A stretch of 64,000 nucleotides of DNA from Rhodosorus marinus (lineage: Eukaryota > Rhodophyta > Stylonematophyceae > Stylonematales > Stylonemataceae). Where the stretch lies: assembly GCA_029953675.1 (NCBI GenBank), contig JAMWBK010000005.1, positions 992,001-1,056,000 on the forward strand, given 5' to 3'. Of this stretch, positions 41,640 to 55,187 are shown piece after piece (the stretch's first letter is position 1; every line of letters begins with the position of its first letter). Under the pieces are notes generated by a model. It was not told where the DNA came from, made no database searches, and saw only the letters and a list, made by a program, of their open reading frames with translations. Both the position numbers and the translations under genes were made by a program.

Positions 41640-44535
41640 CCAGCTCGTCTTCTAGCAAAAGAAAATCTCTCTTCTCCTGTGCCTTAATAAATACGGTGAT
41701 CTCCAACCAGAGGGCGTAAACGGACTGGCTCCTCCTAACCTCCACAGGAACCCAAATGAACAAAACCTCTTACGCGAAGTATTGACCAGCTCAAACGGTG
41801 GTTTCGTCGCCTGCAAGACCAAGCAGCCCCCTACACCCTCCCCCACCCCCAACCCCTCCCCCCCGGCCCAACGAGAACTCAAGACAGGGTGGTGTTTTTT
41901 TTTTTTTTCGTCTCTCTTCCCTGTCGAGAGTGTCCTACAATCGACTTTCCTCACCCGACACTGTGAAACAGTCACCACCCCGATCCCCACTCCACTTAAT
42001 AGACCCCAATCCCCGTCCCAAGCCGCCACCAACAGAGGCGGGATCTCAAAATCTGAGATTCAACAAAACTGAAAGAAAAAATAACCTATAACCACATCTC
42101 CTATATATATCCAATAACGATACTTTCGAAGTGGATATTTTCGGACTATCTACTATTTTTCAAGGATATTATATGAATCGGTTATCGAATCATTGCGTTC
42201 AATACCAATCTGGAACCGCCTCTAGCCAGAGCAACCCCCTTCTTTCCCCTACCCCCTCCCCCTCCCCCAACAAGAGAATTACAATCTTTTCAAAAATCTC
42301 ACCGGTTCAAAAAAATCATACGGTTTTGAAAATCCTTCCTCCATAACCTCTCACTTCCCCCTTCCGTCAGCCCCTTGACACAAATCTGTTTGCGCTGCCT
42401 TGCTGAATAGTCCGTTCCGTTTCTCTACACCCTCCTCCCCTCCCCCCAATCCAATCTCCGATCACCCGGCTCTTGTTGTCACATTGGTGAGTTCAAAGCA
42501 GTAGATAAATTTATTCAAAACAAATAATGAGCGAGATATATATTTTGGGGGGTTGGTTCAACCAGTAGAAAATTGATTAGTTTTTTGTTTGTTCTGGACA
42601 TATCTGTGAAAAGGGTATGTTCGGGCCCGGGGAGGGGGGAAGGGGGAGAGGGGGAAGGATCGGTGTTGAAGAGGTTAGGAAAGAACAATTGTTGTTGGGC
42701 GAGCAGAAAATATTAGGCTTTTCATGATTTTTTCACTATGAAACAAATAAATTCCCTTCATACAAGTTTTAAAAATAGTGCTCTGTTTTTCACTATTAAC
42801 AATAAATATTCATCATCCCAATCATAATAAAGAATTCTAACAACCCCAAATAAACAACAATATATTTGTATAAAGGTTATTTCCAACACTATATACTTGT
42901 TATAGATGAAATACAGTCTTTATATAGAGAAAATTCCTCCATAATATTTAATAAGTGTATAAAATAGATAAATATGCAGATATATATATATTTCTATATT
43001 TCAAAAACAACTCCTTGGGGGCTTTCTAAGTTTTCGCCCCCATTTTCCATATAGTTTTTTCTTCAATAAAACAGGGAAATTAATCTGGGCTTTCAATGAA
43101 ATGTAGAACCGCTTCTGTTTTACAGGGAAGAAAACAAAACGAGCGATGGATCAGGAGGGGTGTGGCGGTGACCTGCTTGTTGGCCACGTCCAATGCACTA
43201 CATTATTTGAAAGCAAAATGATAAAAAAGTGTGAAAACCATTTGTTTGCGAAAGAGGTGAATTCCTCCAGGGGAGGAAGGAAACAAAAGATGTTGTCAAA
43301 AGTACTTCCAAGTACTTCGCATGGAAACTTCCATGATTATGGGGCGATATATCGTATGAGTATTATTTCTTTGAGGACAACTCAATCTGGAGCAAACCGG
43401 ACCCAAAATATTCTATGAGGACAAATGCTTGGGGGGGAGGAAACCAATTTTCTTCGAAAAACGAATACCTCAACGCACCGGTCCTTTGAAGGAAAAAGTA
43501 ACGCCCTTCTGTCTTGTTCTTCTCCACCCTACTTACCCACCGTTAGAACTGTTTATTCGAGACATTTGGCCTTGTATTTTCTTCTTTTAAAGGAATTAAT
43601 TTTGCGCTTATACTGTTGTTACGATAATAGTGATTGATAAATCATCTCCAAAACAAACCCTCGTGACCCTTCGCTTCACCATTTATTTGACGTCTGGAAA
43701 GCTCCTTTTCGGATCGCATCGGAACTGTCATCCCATCCATTGTTTACTAGGGGTTAATATATGGGACGGGAAGATTTTATGTTTTGCTTGAATTTTCTTG
43801 ACGGCCTTCCTATATTAGTACCGATATGTAGTACTATTTTGTACAATAGAAAACTAGACTTTTCCAACTTCGGTTGTATCGTCCGTTACAAAGATGCGGA
43901 ACAGCACCCAGTGAATCTTACTGGGTTTAGCACGTACTGCAGTGCTGCGATGGGGGCCACCGATGAGGGTTTGTAGTTTCGACGTATCTCCTCGGCTTGG
44001 CCTGGGCGTTTTAAGCTCTTCCGCATGAAATATGGTTCAATTGGCGGCTAGAGATCGAAAGTGCTTGACGGATTCAACGCCGCGGATCGGAATCTGCTAA
44101 CCCAACCATCCAAGCTTACCAGACAATTCCTTCTCCGCTTAGGCGGGGCCGTTTTTTGAAATCGTGATCCATGGACTGGATCAACATGGATTGTGGAGAG
44201 GAAGATGACTCCTAACCTCGTCACGTCAGATCTGCCTAATAACCACAGCACGTGGGACTGAACTACTGTTCAAGATCCAAATGACAGCGTCGTAGGCATG
44301 AGACATGTTAAAGAAGACGACTCCTGAAGACCCAATTGCTTATGGTTCTCCGAGATCTCAAGGCGTTTCACTGCACGAGAATTGAAAGGCTTTCGTGTCG
44401 AATTTCCTCAAGGCCGGTCATTCCACGGGGCTCACCGTCGTGGAATTAGGCCCCAAGCTCGGAATCCATCTAGCCGACTCGTTGGACAAGTGCGCATGTG
44501 GATGAGGGAGTAGAGCCGGGCGACTGATTTAGCAA
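41640..44535. other. AT- and C-rich intergenic region
   Basis: It contains a T-run near 41,897-41,910, C-rich tracts (41,830-41,870 and 42,240-42,270), a G-rich stretch (42,630-42,660) and a very AT-rich stretch (42,720-43,060). ORFs around 43,146-43,976 have no recognisable domain. No gene is supported. Confidence 0.5.
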
Positions 44536-47081
44536 ATGATGAGAACAGGGTTCATAAGTGGGTCTATCATACATTGGCGACGTAGAATACTTCAGAAAAC
44601 AGCGATGGACAATCGGGCGATGATCGCGACAGGCGCCGCGGTCGGGATTGCCGCGGTGATCACGGCACGCGCGCTGACCGGAGCTGGATCGCAATTTGAG
44701 CCCCCAATTCTGGACAAGCGGGAGCATCAAGTCGCTTTTGGTTACGTGGAAGATGAGAACAGAGGAGAAAACCCAATGAATCCACCCATCTTTAGGGAAG
44801 ATCCTTACTTCTGGGTTCGAGATGATACGAGAAAGAACAAGGAGGTCATCAAGCATCTCGAGAAAGAGAACGCTTATACAGACTTTAAAATGAAACCTCT
44901 GAAGAAGTATACGGAGTCGTTGTACAAGGAGTTGCTATCGCACGTCCAGGAGACGGATTCATCGGTACCTTACAAGCACGGCCCTTACGAGTACTACACG
45001 AAGACAGTGGAAGGATCGAGCTACAAAATTCACTGCCGGAGAGAGCTCGGCTCCGAAAAGGAGGAGATTATTCTCGACGAAAACGTACTGGCGAAAGGAA
45101 AGAAGCACTGCGACGTTGGCGCGGTCGAGGTCTCCCCAAGCCATCAACTCCTAGCTTACTCTGTGGATTCGACCGGGTACGAAACGTACGAGGTCTTGAT
45201 CGTTAACATCGGGACTGGAAAAGTCGTGGACCAAGCCCTGACTGAAACTGCCGGAGGATTGACCTGGGGAAGAGATGACAAGCACCTTTACTACTCCACC
45301 TTCGACCAGGCTCATCGAGTTGATAAAGTCTGGAGACATACTCAAGGGGATACGAAGGATAACGACATACTGTTGTTCGAGGAGGATGATGAACTGTTTT
45401 CCGCTGGGTTTCAGAAGACACGCTCAGAAAGGTATGCGTGTTTCACGGACTACCTGTCTTATAAAAACCCTCATCAATGAGAACCCAAGCCCCGATGTTT
45501 ACTCTTATGTGCGTGCTTGTTGTGCATCAAAAACCTTTCCGTTTCGATAGGTTTATGCTCATCGGAAGTCAGTCAAGCGAGACATCGGAAGGATATATAC
45601 TTGATCTGACTAAGGAAAGCACAGAGGCAGAGCTTATCGCTAAGAGGGAGAAGGGAGTGCTCTACGACATGAACGAGTATCGAGGGAAATTGTACATTAT
45701 TACGAACAAGGATGATGCTAAGAATTTCAAGCTAATGTCCACCAACGTGGATCAGCCAGGACCAGAAAATTGGAAGGAAGTCATGCCCTACGACAAGGAC
45801 ATTAAGCTCGACCTGTTGTCATCGTTCAAGGATTTTGCCGTCCTCTACGGCCGACAGGGAGGCTTCACTCAGATGTGGATCGTACGGGGTGATGATGACG
45901 CTCTTACAAGGGTAGAGTTCGAGGAGAAGGCATACACTGTGGCCCCTGGAATCAATGAAGAGTTCGAGACAACTACCTACCGGTTTTCGTACTCATCACT
46001 CACAACACCAATGCAAACCATTGAGATGAATGTCGACTCCGGTGAAAGGAAGGTCCTGAAGGAACAGCCCGTCCCGAACTTTGATCGCTCATCTTACGAA
46101 TCGGATCGAATCGAAGTGACAGCCGAGGACGGTACAAAAGTGCCGATGTCGCTTGTGTACAAGAAGGATCTACTCAACGGCAATGATCCGAAACCGTGTT
46201 ATCTGTATGGCTACGGTTCTTATGAAATCAGCATCGACCCGTTCTTCAACAGCAAGCTACTTCCATTCCTGGACAGAGACGTTGTGGTGGCGATCGCACA
46301 CATTCGAGGCGGAGGGGAGATGGGGCGTATGCACTATGAGAATGCCAAGTACCTGAAGAAGAAGAACACGTTCACCGATTTCATTGCATGTGCAGACGAG
46401 TTGGTCGCGAAGAAAATCACCGCCCCAGACAGGCTGGTGATCGAAGGAAGAAGCGCAGGGGGCCTTCTCATTGGTGCAGTGATTAACATGCGGCCGGATC
46501 TTTTCCATGCAGCTCACGCCGGAGTCCCGTTTGTGGATGTGATGAACACAATGAGCGGTAGGAGCAATGGCTTTCCATGGAAGCGTGCTTAAGGCTTTCT
46601 TGTCTTTCAGGACTCTGCATTGTGCCTTTTTGCAGTAGTCGTCCTCAACCCGTGCACGTTTAGTCATGCTGACGCTCGCTGTTTTTCTTTCTTTGCCTCC
46701 CCGAATCTAATTGGTACATTGGTTCTCATAGACGCTACGATTCCACTAACGACTGGAGAATGGGAGGAATGGGGAAATCCGAACGAGGAGAAGTATTTTG
46801 ACTATATGTTGTCCTATTCGCCCTACGACAATGTTCAAAAAGCCAACTATCCTGCGCTGCTGGCTACTTCCGGTCTTTGGGATCCACGCGTTGCTTACTG
46901 GGAGCCGACAAAGTGGCTGGCAAAGCTGAGAGAAAACAACCTCAGCGATGGAGACATACTCCTGAAAATGGATTTGGCTTCGGGTCATTTTTCAGCGTCA
47001 GATCGTTACAAGCTGTACCGCGAACGAGCTTTCGAGCTCACCTTCCTGCTCGATCAGCTCAAGGTCTTGCGGACGGACTGA
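44536..47081 (+). CDS. oligopeptidase B-type serine peptidase (S9A)
   Basis: Three exons, 44536-45431, 45551-46557 and 46732-47081, join in frame to give 750 aa. The beta-propeller half starts with PPIL, then DPYFWVRDDTRKNKEVI and ENAYTDFKM. The alpha/beta-hydrolase half has GYGSYEIS, AHIRGGGEMGR, the nucleophile motif GRSAGG (Ser codon at 46452), TTGEWEEWGNP, SYSPYDNV, the charge-relay Asp in GLWDPRVAYWEP (codon 46881) and the His in ASGHFSASDRY (codon 46986). The enzyme cuts short peptides after basic residues. Oddly, residues about 27-50 form a hydrophobic stretch (MIATGAAVGIAAVITARAL) after a basic N-terminus. This would act as a membrane anchor or targeting signal, while typical family members are soluble and cytosolic. 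A second ATG at 44539 or at 44605 could be used. Confidence 0.9.
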
Positions 47082-47990
47082 ACGAAAATAACAGAGCAGC
47101 GCAGAGAGGACAACTTTCATTAGCTCTCGTCTGAAGCTGTTCAGACGACTCAGTACACTACAACTAGCCGAAGTAGACATGGCCCAATCCGGATGTAAAC
47201 GTATACTTGAAGATGATTGCACCGCGCCAGGATCCACCACTACAACTGTTTGAGCTAGCCAGGCCGTGGTCTGCAGTTGCAGTTGTTCGATTTCTGGACG
47301 TACCGCAGCTACAGCTACTTGCCAGCAGGCCTTCGCTACAGGGATGATCCCCAATCCCGCCAAGTGACTTTCTACAAGACAACAGACGAGGACCGATGCC
47401 GAGCTCTGTGAACGGTGACTCACGTCGACCAAGCCGCCAAAGTCTCAAAGGGGCATTGTCTCTGTGTTCATCAACAAAAGATTGCAAGTGGCTGTGGGAT
47501 TGGGTTGCTTCGCAAGGCGCGAAGAGATCGATATGGTTTCTTTTTCGCAAATCATCAGTCGTACCCCCTAGTTGATGAAAATCTTAATCTCTTCAGCAAC
47601 CCCCTGAACACGGTATTCGACCTACAGCGGGATACAACCACTCTAAAAGGTCTCCAATGACACAGATCGCGGGGATGAAACCCACTGACTCTATGTCAAA
47701 GGTAGTCCAAATCAGATGCTGGGATGAAGCCCGCTATCTTAACCAAACCCCAAGAAACTCTGTTCTTTCATTCAGGTTCCTTTCTTCTCTCCCTTTTCTA
47801 CCGCTTCCCAGTGAACTCTAAGCCCTTCAGTTCACTAATATATCCCTGATACTCTCTGTGGAGAAGATCTGCTTCTAACGTCGGCAGATCTACTGTACCA
47901 TCGATGATCCGTTTATTCAGAGCCTAACTACCCTGAGAAGCGAGAGACAAGACGCCGATGACGCGCGTCTACAAACAAAGAAGCATCTGG
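47082..47990. other. intergenic region without a recognisable gene
   Basis: Presumed 3' UTR of the peptidase and spacer. Minus-strand ORFs at 47,000-47,550 have no known motif. Confidence 0.5.
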
Positions 47991-48740
47991 GCGCCACAGG
48001 GTCAAAGAAAGCTCCGTGAGCAGACCATCTAGACGCCCTGGGTCGATGCGAAAGATACCTCGCACCAGCGAGAACCTACACTATCTATCAAGCCAAAGCT
48101 TTCAATAATGAGGGGGACAAACCGGTATGTCACCGCCGAATCGAGAAAGGTAGGGTTTGACATCGCTGCCGCATACTGCGATTCTTTCACATGCCGCATG
48201 GACCGATCTGCAGCTCCTCGACGCCGAGCGGACGCGGGCAGGTACCTGGTCGCCTGAGGACAAGGGATGGAGAGGTCAATGTACTCACTACGACGCGCAT
48301 TTAGGTCAGACACAACGAGATCCGCCACCCGCTGGACCGCTGGGGCGTCACTCTCATCAGCAATTTCCGATGCCACCTCCAGAGGGACCTCATACTCCAC
48401 GTCTCGGTCCGTACCGAGCGATTGAGAACGAAGGTAGCGGAAAAGCAAGCTGTTCAGGTGCGTATGGCGTCTGGTCCGGGCCCCTTGAACCTCCGCACAA
48501 GACGCCGCAACAAGTGCGCCCCATAATCACCCCGCGGCACATTGGCCCCGCACAATGCACATCTAGAATCCTGCTCAACAGGCCAAGGGGGTTGCGGCAA
48601 CCCCAGGTACAGTCGTAAGCTTGCACGAAGTCCTATAGTGATTGATTCCGTAGGGATTGATACTATCGACGATACTATCGTTACTGTTGTCGTCGTGTGT
48701 TCTCGTGGATCTTCACAGTTGCGAGGCAGCACAGCGCCCT
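47991..48740 (-). mobile_element. LINE-C remnant with zinc knuckle and endonuclease
   Basis: On the minus strand: LRLYLGLPQPPWPVEQDSRC, the knuckle CALCGANVPRGDYGAHLLRR (final Cys mutated), a frameshift, then RVADLVVSDLNARRSEYIDL and IPCPQATRYLPASARRRG with HVKESQYAAA (D...D...K residues), and SAVTYRFVPLIIESFGLIDS. It is related to LINE-A and LINE-B but clearly different from both. It is the only LINE remnant in the right half. Confidence 0.8.
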
Positions 48741-48779
48741 CAGAAGCGCATGCTGCCTCGCAGGCACCCTAGCAACTAC

Positions 48780-51547
48780 TACCCAAGAACGCAGACCAAT
48801 CTGCTATCTCGGTCTCTTTTGGGAGTGAAAGATAGACGTTGAGCCGTATTGTCGTGAACGTCTCCAAAACACCTATTGTGATTGCTGGTCGTTCCCGCAC
48901 ATGGGGTTGCTCATGTGTTTGTACCCAATCCGCCCACCCCGGAAATGAGGTTTTTTTGTCCGCTCCTGAAAACGAGGGCGAACAGGGCGAGCATGCCCAC
49001 CCCAAAGAAAAGCCGTGATCGGAAATCTTTTCACAGACCAAAACAAAAACCCGGTTTCACATTCGATCAACTGGAAACAAAAAAATGAAGAAAAAACTCT
49101 ACCACTCTGTTCAATCAAGACGACGAGAACAAATGCTATTCTCTCCCAGACGACCAAAAACACAAACAAAAAAAAACTAGAAACCAGGGCTCTATCCCTC
49201 TCTTGCCCAAACTCATATGACTCCTACCCCAATTCATATATATGTACTCTTCCAAAAATTGTCCTTGCCCATGTGTCCTCTCCACCATCTCCAAACTCCT
49301 CCAACCCTCTGCAACTGCGGAGGCCGCTCACCCTAATTGAGTCTTCTTCATACACAAACAATACAAACAAAAAGGCGTATGATATGACGGGAAAAATCCC
49401 TTTCCACATAAAAACAAATGAAAATAAAGATTCCGTCTCCTCTTATGTCAGAATGTGTATTATTTTAAGAAAAACATATATTTGTGATAATTGTTTAATT
49501 TACCAAATTTTAATTTCTGCTCGTCCCTATGCGAGAAAAGTTCTACGGTTCAAACACTAAAATAAAGAATTAGAGAAGAAAATAGATAGAGGTCAGGGAA
49601 GCAAGACATTTTGAGGACATGTATTTTGGAAACTACTTGGGCGTGGATTGAGGGATATCGTAAACATCATTCCATCATACCCCTGCCCTTCCCCCCCCCC
49701 TTCAGCTTTCCTGGCTCTCGTTGAGGTCAACGGAGTTTGTAGATTTTAGTATGAAATTACATTGTCAAAGACTTAAACGGGATTTGGTTAGGGGTTTGCG
49801 TTCTTCTGGTGCTCGTCTGACGTGCGGATTGGAAAAGGAGAAGAAATTGGAATGCTGCACTTTTAAACGATAAAACTAAACTGGTGGAGGCGACGTTTTT
49901 AGCTGCGGTTGTGGGAGCGGCTCGGTGACGTCTCTCCTCACCGGACGCAGTGTGCGGCCCGTTTGAGGACTTGGTTGTCAGGACGAAGAGAAGACTACTG
50001 CTCGCGTGAAGGAGAAGACCTCCTCATCTGTTGTTCTCGATCTCCTCGATATTGAGGAACGAAGGATACCTAATTCTTCCCCAGAGGACTGCGCAATATA
50101 AGGGAAAGAATACAAATATTGGGCTGCGCTTCGCAGACAAGAGAGGGTCTGAGCTATTGGTTTGCTTGTCGTAAGTAGAACATACACTTGTGGCTCTCCA
50201 TTCTCAATATCGTAGGACACCCTTCCCCGGGCTGGTTCACCTTCCAGTAAAAGATGCAGAGTGAACACAAGATAGTCAACCCCCTCACCGTTCAGCACCG
50301 GCCATCCCTCTCACCTCCCCTCACCGTCCACCAAAAAAAAACATCCAGTTCCACATCCCTCAACACTTTTCCCCCCCCCTTATCAATTTCTATATGTCCC
50401 AAATTGGACGTTCTCCATAAAACAAAAGGGTAAAATCCATCCACCCGAAACAACTACACACCACGGACTCAGAAACTCGTTACCCAATATAACCATAAAA
50501 GACCGTGATTGACTATAGTCCCATATCGATATCAAAATATTAAAAACAAATACATGTTGACCGATTAGGTACATTTTCTCACCGTAGCGTACGAAAGCAG
50601 GAGAAGGTGGAGGCGGCAGGGGTGGTAGAATCATCTTTATTATAATATTTTAGTTATTTTTATACAATGTTGTGGAGAAAACTAGGGGGTATAAATTTCC
50701 GGAGAAATTGAAAGATTAAGATTCCCGATGGGAATGGAATTTTGGAGTGCGTGCACAGTCTGATGTTAAACTCACAACGGTTTACACCCTTTGGGGGGTT
50801 TTGGGTAGTTGGAATCTACTGTCTGATGTCAAAAGAAGCTTTTGGAGGTTGTTTTGGATTCATTTTGGGGGGGTTTTCCTTTTGGAGGCTTTCTTGATGG
50901 ATGACGTTCCTACGTGCGTTGGAAGGATCGAGAGAATTCAAGTTATGATGGGAGAGGGAAGGTTGGGAACGCGGGTCTGCCGAGGAAGGAAGGTGAGGTA
51001 GGAAGGTGAGGTAGGAAGGTAAGGTGGGAAGGTGAGGTAGGAAGGTGGGGAGGGAAAGTGAGGTGGTTAAGGACGAAGAGGAAGGAAGAAGGTTTAGTTA
51101 AAGAGTAGTTGATGTAAATGTGTTGGGGGAGAATAGAGGTTGACGTCGGGTTTTGGGGGAAGGGGTTTTTAAAGGAGCTGGGCGAGGGGGTTGGGGAGGA
51201 AGAGTTGGAAGGTGGAGTGCTGGTTCAAGTGAGAAGTGTGGTACTGGCGCTGCTGAACGAGGAGGGAGGAAGAAACTGAGAGTTGGGGAATTGAGGGAGT
51301 AGGAAGAGGAGTGGTTGTGCTGTTTGGAAGAGAGGTGTTGAGGGAGAGATTTGGGTTTGTTTTTTTGACGGTGGAGGGTTGTGAGAGTGCGTATGGTGCT
51401 AGTGAAACGATTGGGTCTGTGAAATTTGTTTTGGCTTGGCTGTTTAAGTGGTGATGGGTTGCACGTGAGAGTTCTTTCGGGGCTTTTTTTTTTTTTGTTG
51501 CTGCTGTGACGCGGGATCGGTTTGTTGGCGGTGGGTGGGTTGGGTAG
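48780..51547. other. intergenic region with biased composition
   Basis: AT-rich and pyrimidine-rich tracts predominate. Bases 49,978-50,305 (minus) hold a more balanced open stretch of about 100 codons (EGVDYLVFTLHLLLEGEPAR) without an ATG in frame; it could be an exon of an unrecognised gene. Nothing else is supported. Confidence 0.45.
50985..51065. repeat. 13-bp purine-rich tandem repeat
   Basis: Variants of 'aaggtgaggtagg' repeat five to six times in a G/A-rich tract. Confidence 0.8.
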
Positions 51548-52409
51548 ATGAGGGGGAACGCGATGGATGGGGAGAATGAGGAAGGGCAGCAATTGCCCCA
51601 GAAGGAAAATTTGAGGGAGAGCTTCACCATTGCTGCAAATGCTTTAACCAGTTTGTACAAGAAGAGCATTCGACTGGAGCAGGAGGGTAGAATGATAGGA
51701 GGGAGAGATGCCATTTCTGGAATGTATGAGTGGGTAAGGACTTTGCTCTGGGGTTCACTGCCGCTGTCGGTTGTGTTTCAGTTTTCTAAGACCTGGCGTA
51801 TGTTTGTCCGTCCTTGGTTGACAGATTTTGAAGCGAGGTACCCAGTCCGGGACTATACCTACAGAAGAGTTGCTTGAGATATGTCGTGCCATGTACTTGA
51901 GCTTTGGAGGTGATGCTGGTGAGCTGAGGGAAGATTTTCCGGCGATCAAGGCTCCCGAGAAGACTTCTGCAGGGAGCTTTCGAAATGAGGAGCGGCAAAT
52001 GTCCGTTGAGAGCGCCAAGGGCCAGAAGGACAATGTTGGAAAGGATTCAGCGGTAAGTGGCTGTCGCGCTGCACTTCAAAGTGGTCATCATGCATGGTCT
52101 GATATTGAAACGCGCTCGGGTTGTCAATTTGTGCATTTCTTCCAGAGCAAACTAGCGAAGTGCCATAACTGCGGTACTCCTGCTGGAGCCAATTTGAGCA
52201 TGATAGGACGGAAAAGGCACAGGTACGCTACAGATCATGACATTGAAGGTGATTCAGAGCTGTCGCAGTTGTTTTTGAGCAAGATCGGCTCCCCGTGGGC
52301 TCCACGAGAGAAGAATTGGCTGCTGATCAATCGTGACAAGGACGAGGAGGAGGACAATGGGAAGGATGATGATAGCGAGACCGAGGAAAAGTGGAATGCG
52401 GATGAGTGA
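51548..52409 (+). CDS. HAPSTR1/C16orf72-like protein
   Basis: Three exons, 51548-51733, 51825-52052 and 52146-52409, join in frame to give 225 aa. The N-terminal block ESFTIAANALTSLYKKSI, then GRDAISGMYEWV and PTEELLEI follows the pattern of the HAPSTR1 family (FQNAATAVTNLYKESVD..., DVLAWV, EDLISFL in the human protein), known in animals as a partner and substrate of the ubiquitin ligase HUWE1 in stress responses. The match covers about 65 residues only. The C-terminal half differs: it has one CHNC pair, a basic GRKRHR and an acidic tail (DKDEEEDNGKDDDSETEEK). The first ATG is at 51548, and a second at 51563 is also possible. Homology is my reading from memory of the family, so the call is moderate. 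Confidence 0.6.
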
Positions 52410-52847
52410 GATTCTCCCAGTAGTCGTTGGGACTCTTTGCCCAGAAGAGAAGGTTGTGAATATGTTTAAAACCTGTTGCGAAATCTTCGAACTCTGCCGC
52501 TGGGTCGGCCGCGAACGCTGCTGTTCCCATGACGAAACTCAACCACTCTGTGGTCGATAGAACGTCGGCCGTTGACTCGCTTGGAAATGATTCCGAACGT
52601 GAGCAAGAAAAGCTTGCCCACGTTGCTGCTGCTGCGGTTGCTGCTTAGAAACTTTGATGGTTTTCCGCACGGATGCCGTCGATGGGTTTCGCCGAAAGCT
52701 GGGAAGCCCTGTGTTTCGTTTTGCCAGCAGACCTGCGCTTTCGGAGAACTAGAAGACCCAAAGACACAGACTATATAGATATAACTTTATACTCAATTCC
52801 CTATTAAAATTACTTAAGTTAAATTTTTCAGGGGGGGGGGGCGAGGT

Positions 52848-55187
52848 CTATTCTGGAATAATTTTGCCCGGGTTCATTATGCCCTTTGGATCCAACGTCT
52901 TCTTCAAAGTCCTCATCAGCTCTAGTGACGTTGCATCACATTCAGCCTGTGGTATTTTTTAAAAAAGCGACCATGTTCAGTTTGTCGGACCGTCAAGGGG
53001 ACTAGGCTACTTGCGTCGATCCAGACCGGAAACTGTGCTTAACACACCTTCAGATACGGGATTTTGCCCATCCCAACGCCGTGCTCTCCAGTGCAAGTTC
53101 CGCCCATCCGAATAGCTCGATGACTTAACCGGCTTGTGATTTCCTTCGCCGTCCTGATCTCGTCCAGGTTGTTGAGGTCCACCTGGGATGACCATAGAAG
53201 CGAGATGAGCCCAGTTGCCGTTTACGCAAAGAAAAAAGATCGAGGAAGACCTACAACAAAGATAACGTGAAAGTTCCCATCCCCAACATGCCCGATCATC
53301 GCCGAGAATATGTTAGTGTCCGCAATATCTTCCTTGGTCTCCCTAATGCATTCTGCCAGTCGGCTTATTGGCACACAGCTGGGGACACACAATAGAAACA
53401 TACAGTGTCAATTCCCAAACTATTCACTTGGGGATGTAGACGGCAACCCTCCATCCAATCTCGCTCCCAGAGCACGAACTCGGCTAATATGGTCAAATTT
53501 CCAATTTTGAGCGTCTCGGAGGTATGGGTTGCAGACTTACGCATCGCTGATAACACCTTTTCCGCCCTTTCTCAATGCTAAGATCGCGTAATAGCTGTTG
53601 TGCCTAGCATGCCAGAGCTTCTTCTGATCTTCAAGCTCCTGTGAGAGGGAGAGCAGAGCGAATTCTCAGACCACAACGGCATTCAAAATATTTGGTTCTT
53701 TCTTCCATGTGTTCGTGTTCTGTGGGTTCAGTACTGCACATACCGTTGCAGTTTTCACATCGATCACGTCGTTCTTGTTAGCAATCGCTTTCACCTGAAG
53801 ACACATCACGACGTGTGCTAGTGCGTTGAGATATTCTGAGGCGAAGCAGCCGGGAGTTTGCTTGACCGTTTCGACTTTGGCTAGCTTACAGTTTCGGCTT
53901 CGTCTTTCGTGGACGTCTCCGAGCCCTGAAACTCCAAGAACAGAGAAGGTTTCTCTTCGTGCCAGGACTGGTAAGCCCTGTTCACCGCCTGAATCGACGT
54001 CTCATCGACGAACTCGAGTCTGGAGACTCCCACGCCTTGCTGTAGAATCTTCACCGATGTTCTAATGGCGTCTTCCATGCTCTGAAAGGTACAAACCGTA
54101 GATCTCGAGAATTCCGGTCTGGGATATAGCTTGAGCGTAGCCTCAGTTACCACTCCTAGAGTACCTTCAGCTCCGATAAACATGCTGTGACGCAGATGCA
54201 GATACCGCCTAAGATGGTGCCGCTTTGTTCATGCGCTACGTGAACTTGACTAAGAGACTTCTAACTCCGTACCTCGTTAAATCTACTGCAGATGAACACC
54301 CACGACGTTCCTTCCCAGTTTGTATCTTTTTTCCTCCGGGAAGAACGACTTTGAGACCCAGGACGTTATCTCTCATTCTTCCGTACCGAACCTATCGAAA
54401 TAGGAATGGTGATGTTCAGTTGCTGGAAGCAGAAGAAGTCTTCGATGGCAAAGACAAGATACGGAGAAGGTCGCCTTCCGGAAAAACAATGCCATCAGTC
54501 CCTCGTAAGGCGGATGGAAGTCAATAGTCAATGGACGTACAACCACGACGTCTTGCTTGAGATATCTTGTTCTACGCTAGCGTGGTGTTTGAACCAGTTT
54601 ACTTACCGTAGTCGTACCTGATGCGCTAGTAGATATCATACCCCCTAGTGTAGCATCAGCACCGGGATCGACTGGGAAGAACAGTCCAGTATCTCTGAGG
54701 TAGTTGTCTAGTTGACTTCTTAGGATACCACACTGAACGGTTGCCGTCATCTCGTCCGGGTCTACGGACAAGACTGAGTTCATGTCCGCAACGTCGAGAC
54801 TGAGACCTCCTCTAAGAGCATGAATATGTCCTTCCAAGCTTGTTCCAGCTCCATAGGGAATGACCGGAAACCCATGGTCTGCGGATAAGCAAATGAGAAC
54901 CAAGAGGTCAGCAACGCGTTCTTATTTTTTCAAACCAAACCCACGAGCAAGTGCACTAGCAAATCCAAAACAAAGCCAAATTCTGTACCACTACAGGTCC
55001 TCAGCACAGCTTGTACATCCCCTTCACAAGAAGCCACCGCTACAGCGTCAGGAATACGCGCGGCGTGGTACGACTCATCCGTCCCGTGCCTTTCCAGAAC
55101 ACTCGCAGATGTCAGCAGAGACCCGCGAAACAGAGGCGATTTCAGCTGAGATAAACTCTGATATACTCTGCTTGTCACAGGCTCCAT
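52848..55187 (-). CDS. LDHD: D-lactate dehydrogenase, FAD-linked (mitochondrial type)
   Basis: Nine exons on the minus strand: 55187-54995, 54878-54607, 54391-54273, 54184-53890, 53794-53744, 53638-53541, 53378-53255, 53182-53048 and 52946-52848. All phases fit and give 461 aa. Visible motifs are the FAD-binding PYGAGTSLEGHIHALRGGLS, FFPVDPGADATLGGMIST, VRYGRMRDNVLGLKVVLPGG and GAEGTLGVVTEATLKLYP, then KKLWHARHNSYY, the C-terminal domain motif IGHVGDGNFHVIF, RMGGTCTGEHGVGMGK and the end DPKGIMNPGKIIP. The enzyme oxidises D-lactate to pyruvate and passes electrons to cytochrome c. The segment before DLTS reads ERRGCSSAV, where the family usually has a RARKSSAGY-like motif, so that loop is altered and the splice site there deserves checking. 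An N-terminal presequence may be short or lie in an unseen upstream exon. Confidence 0.92.
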
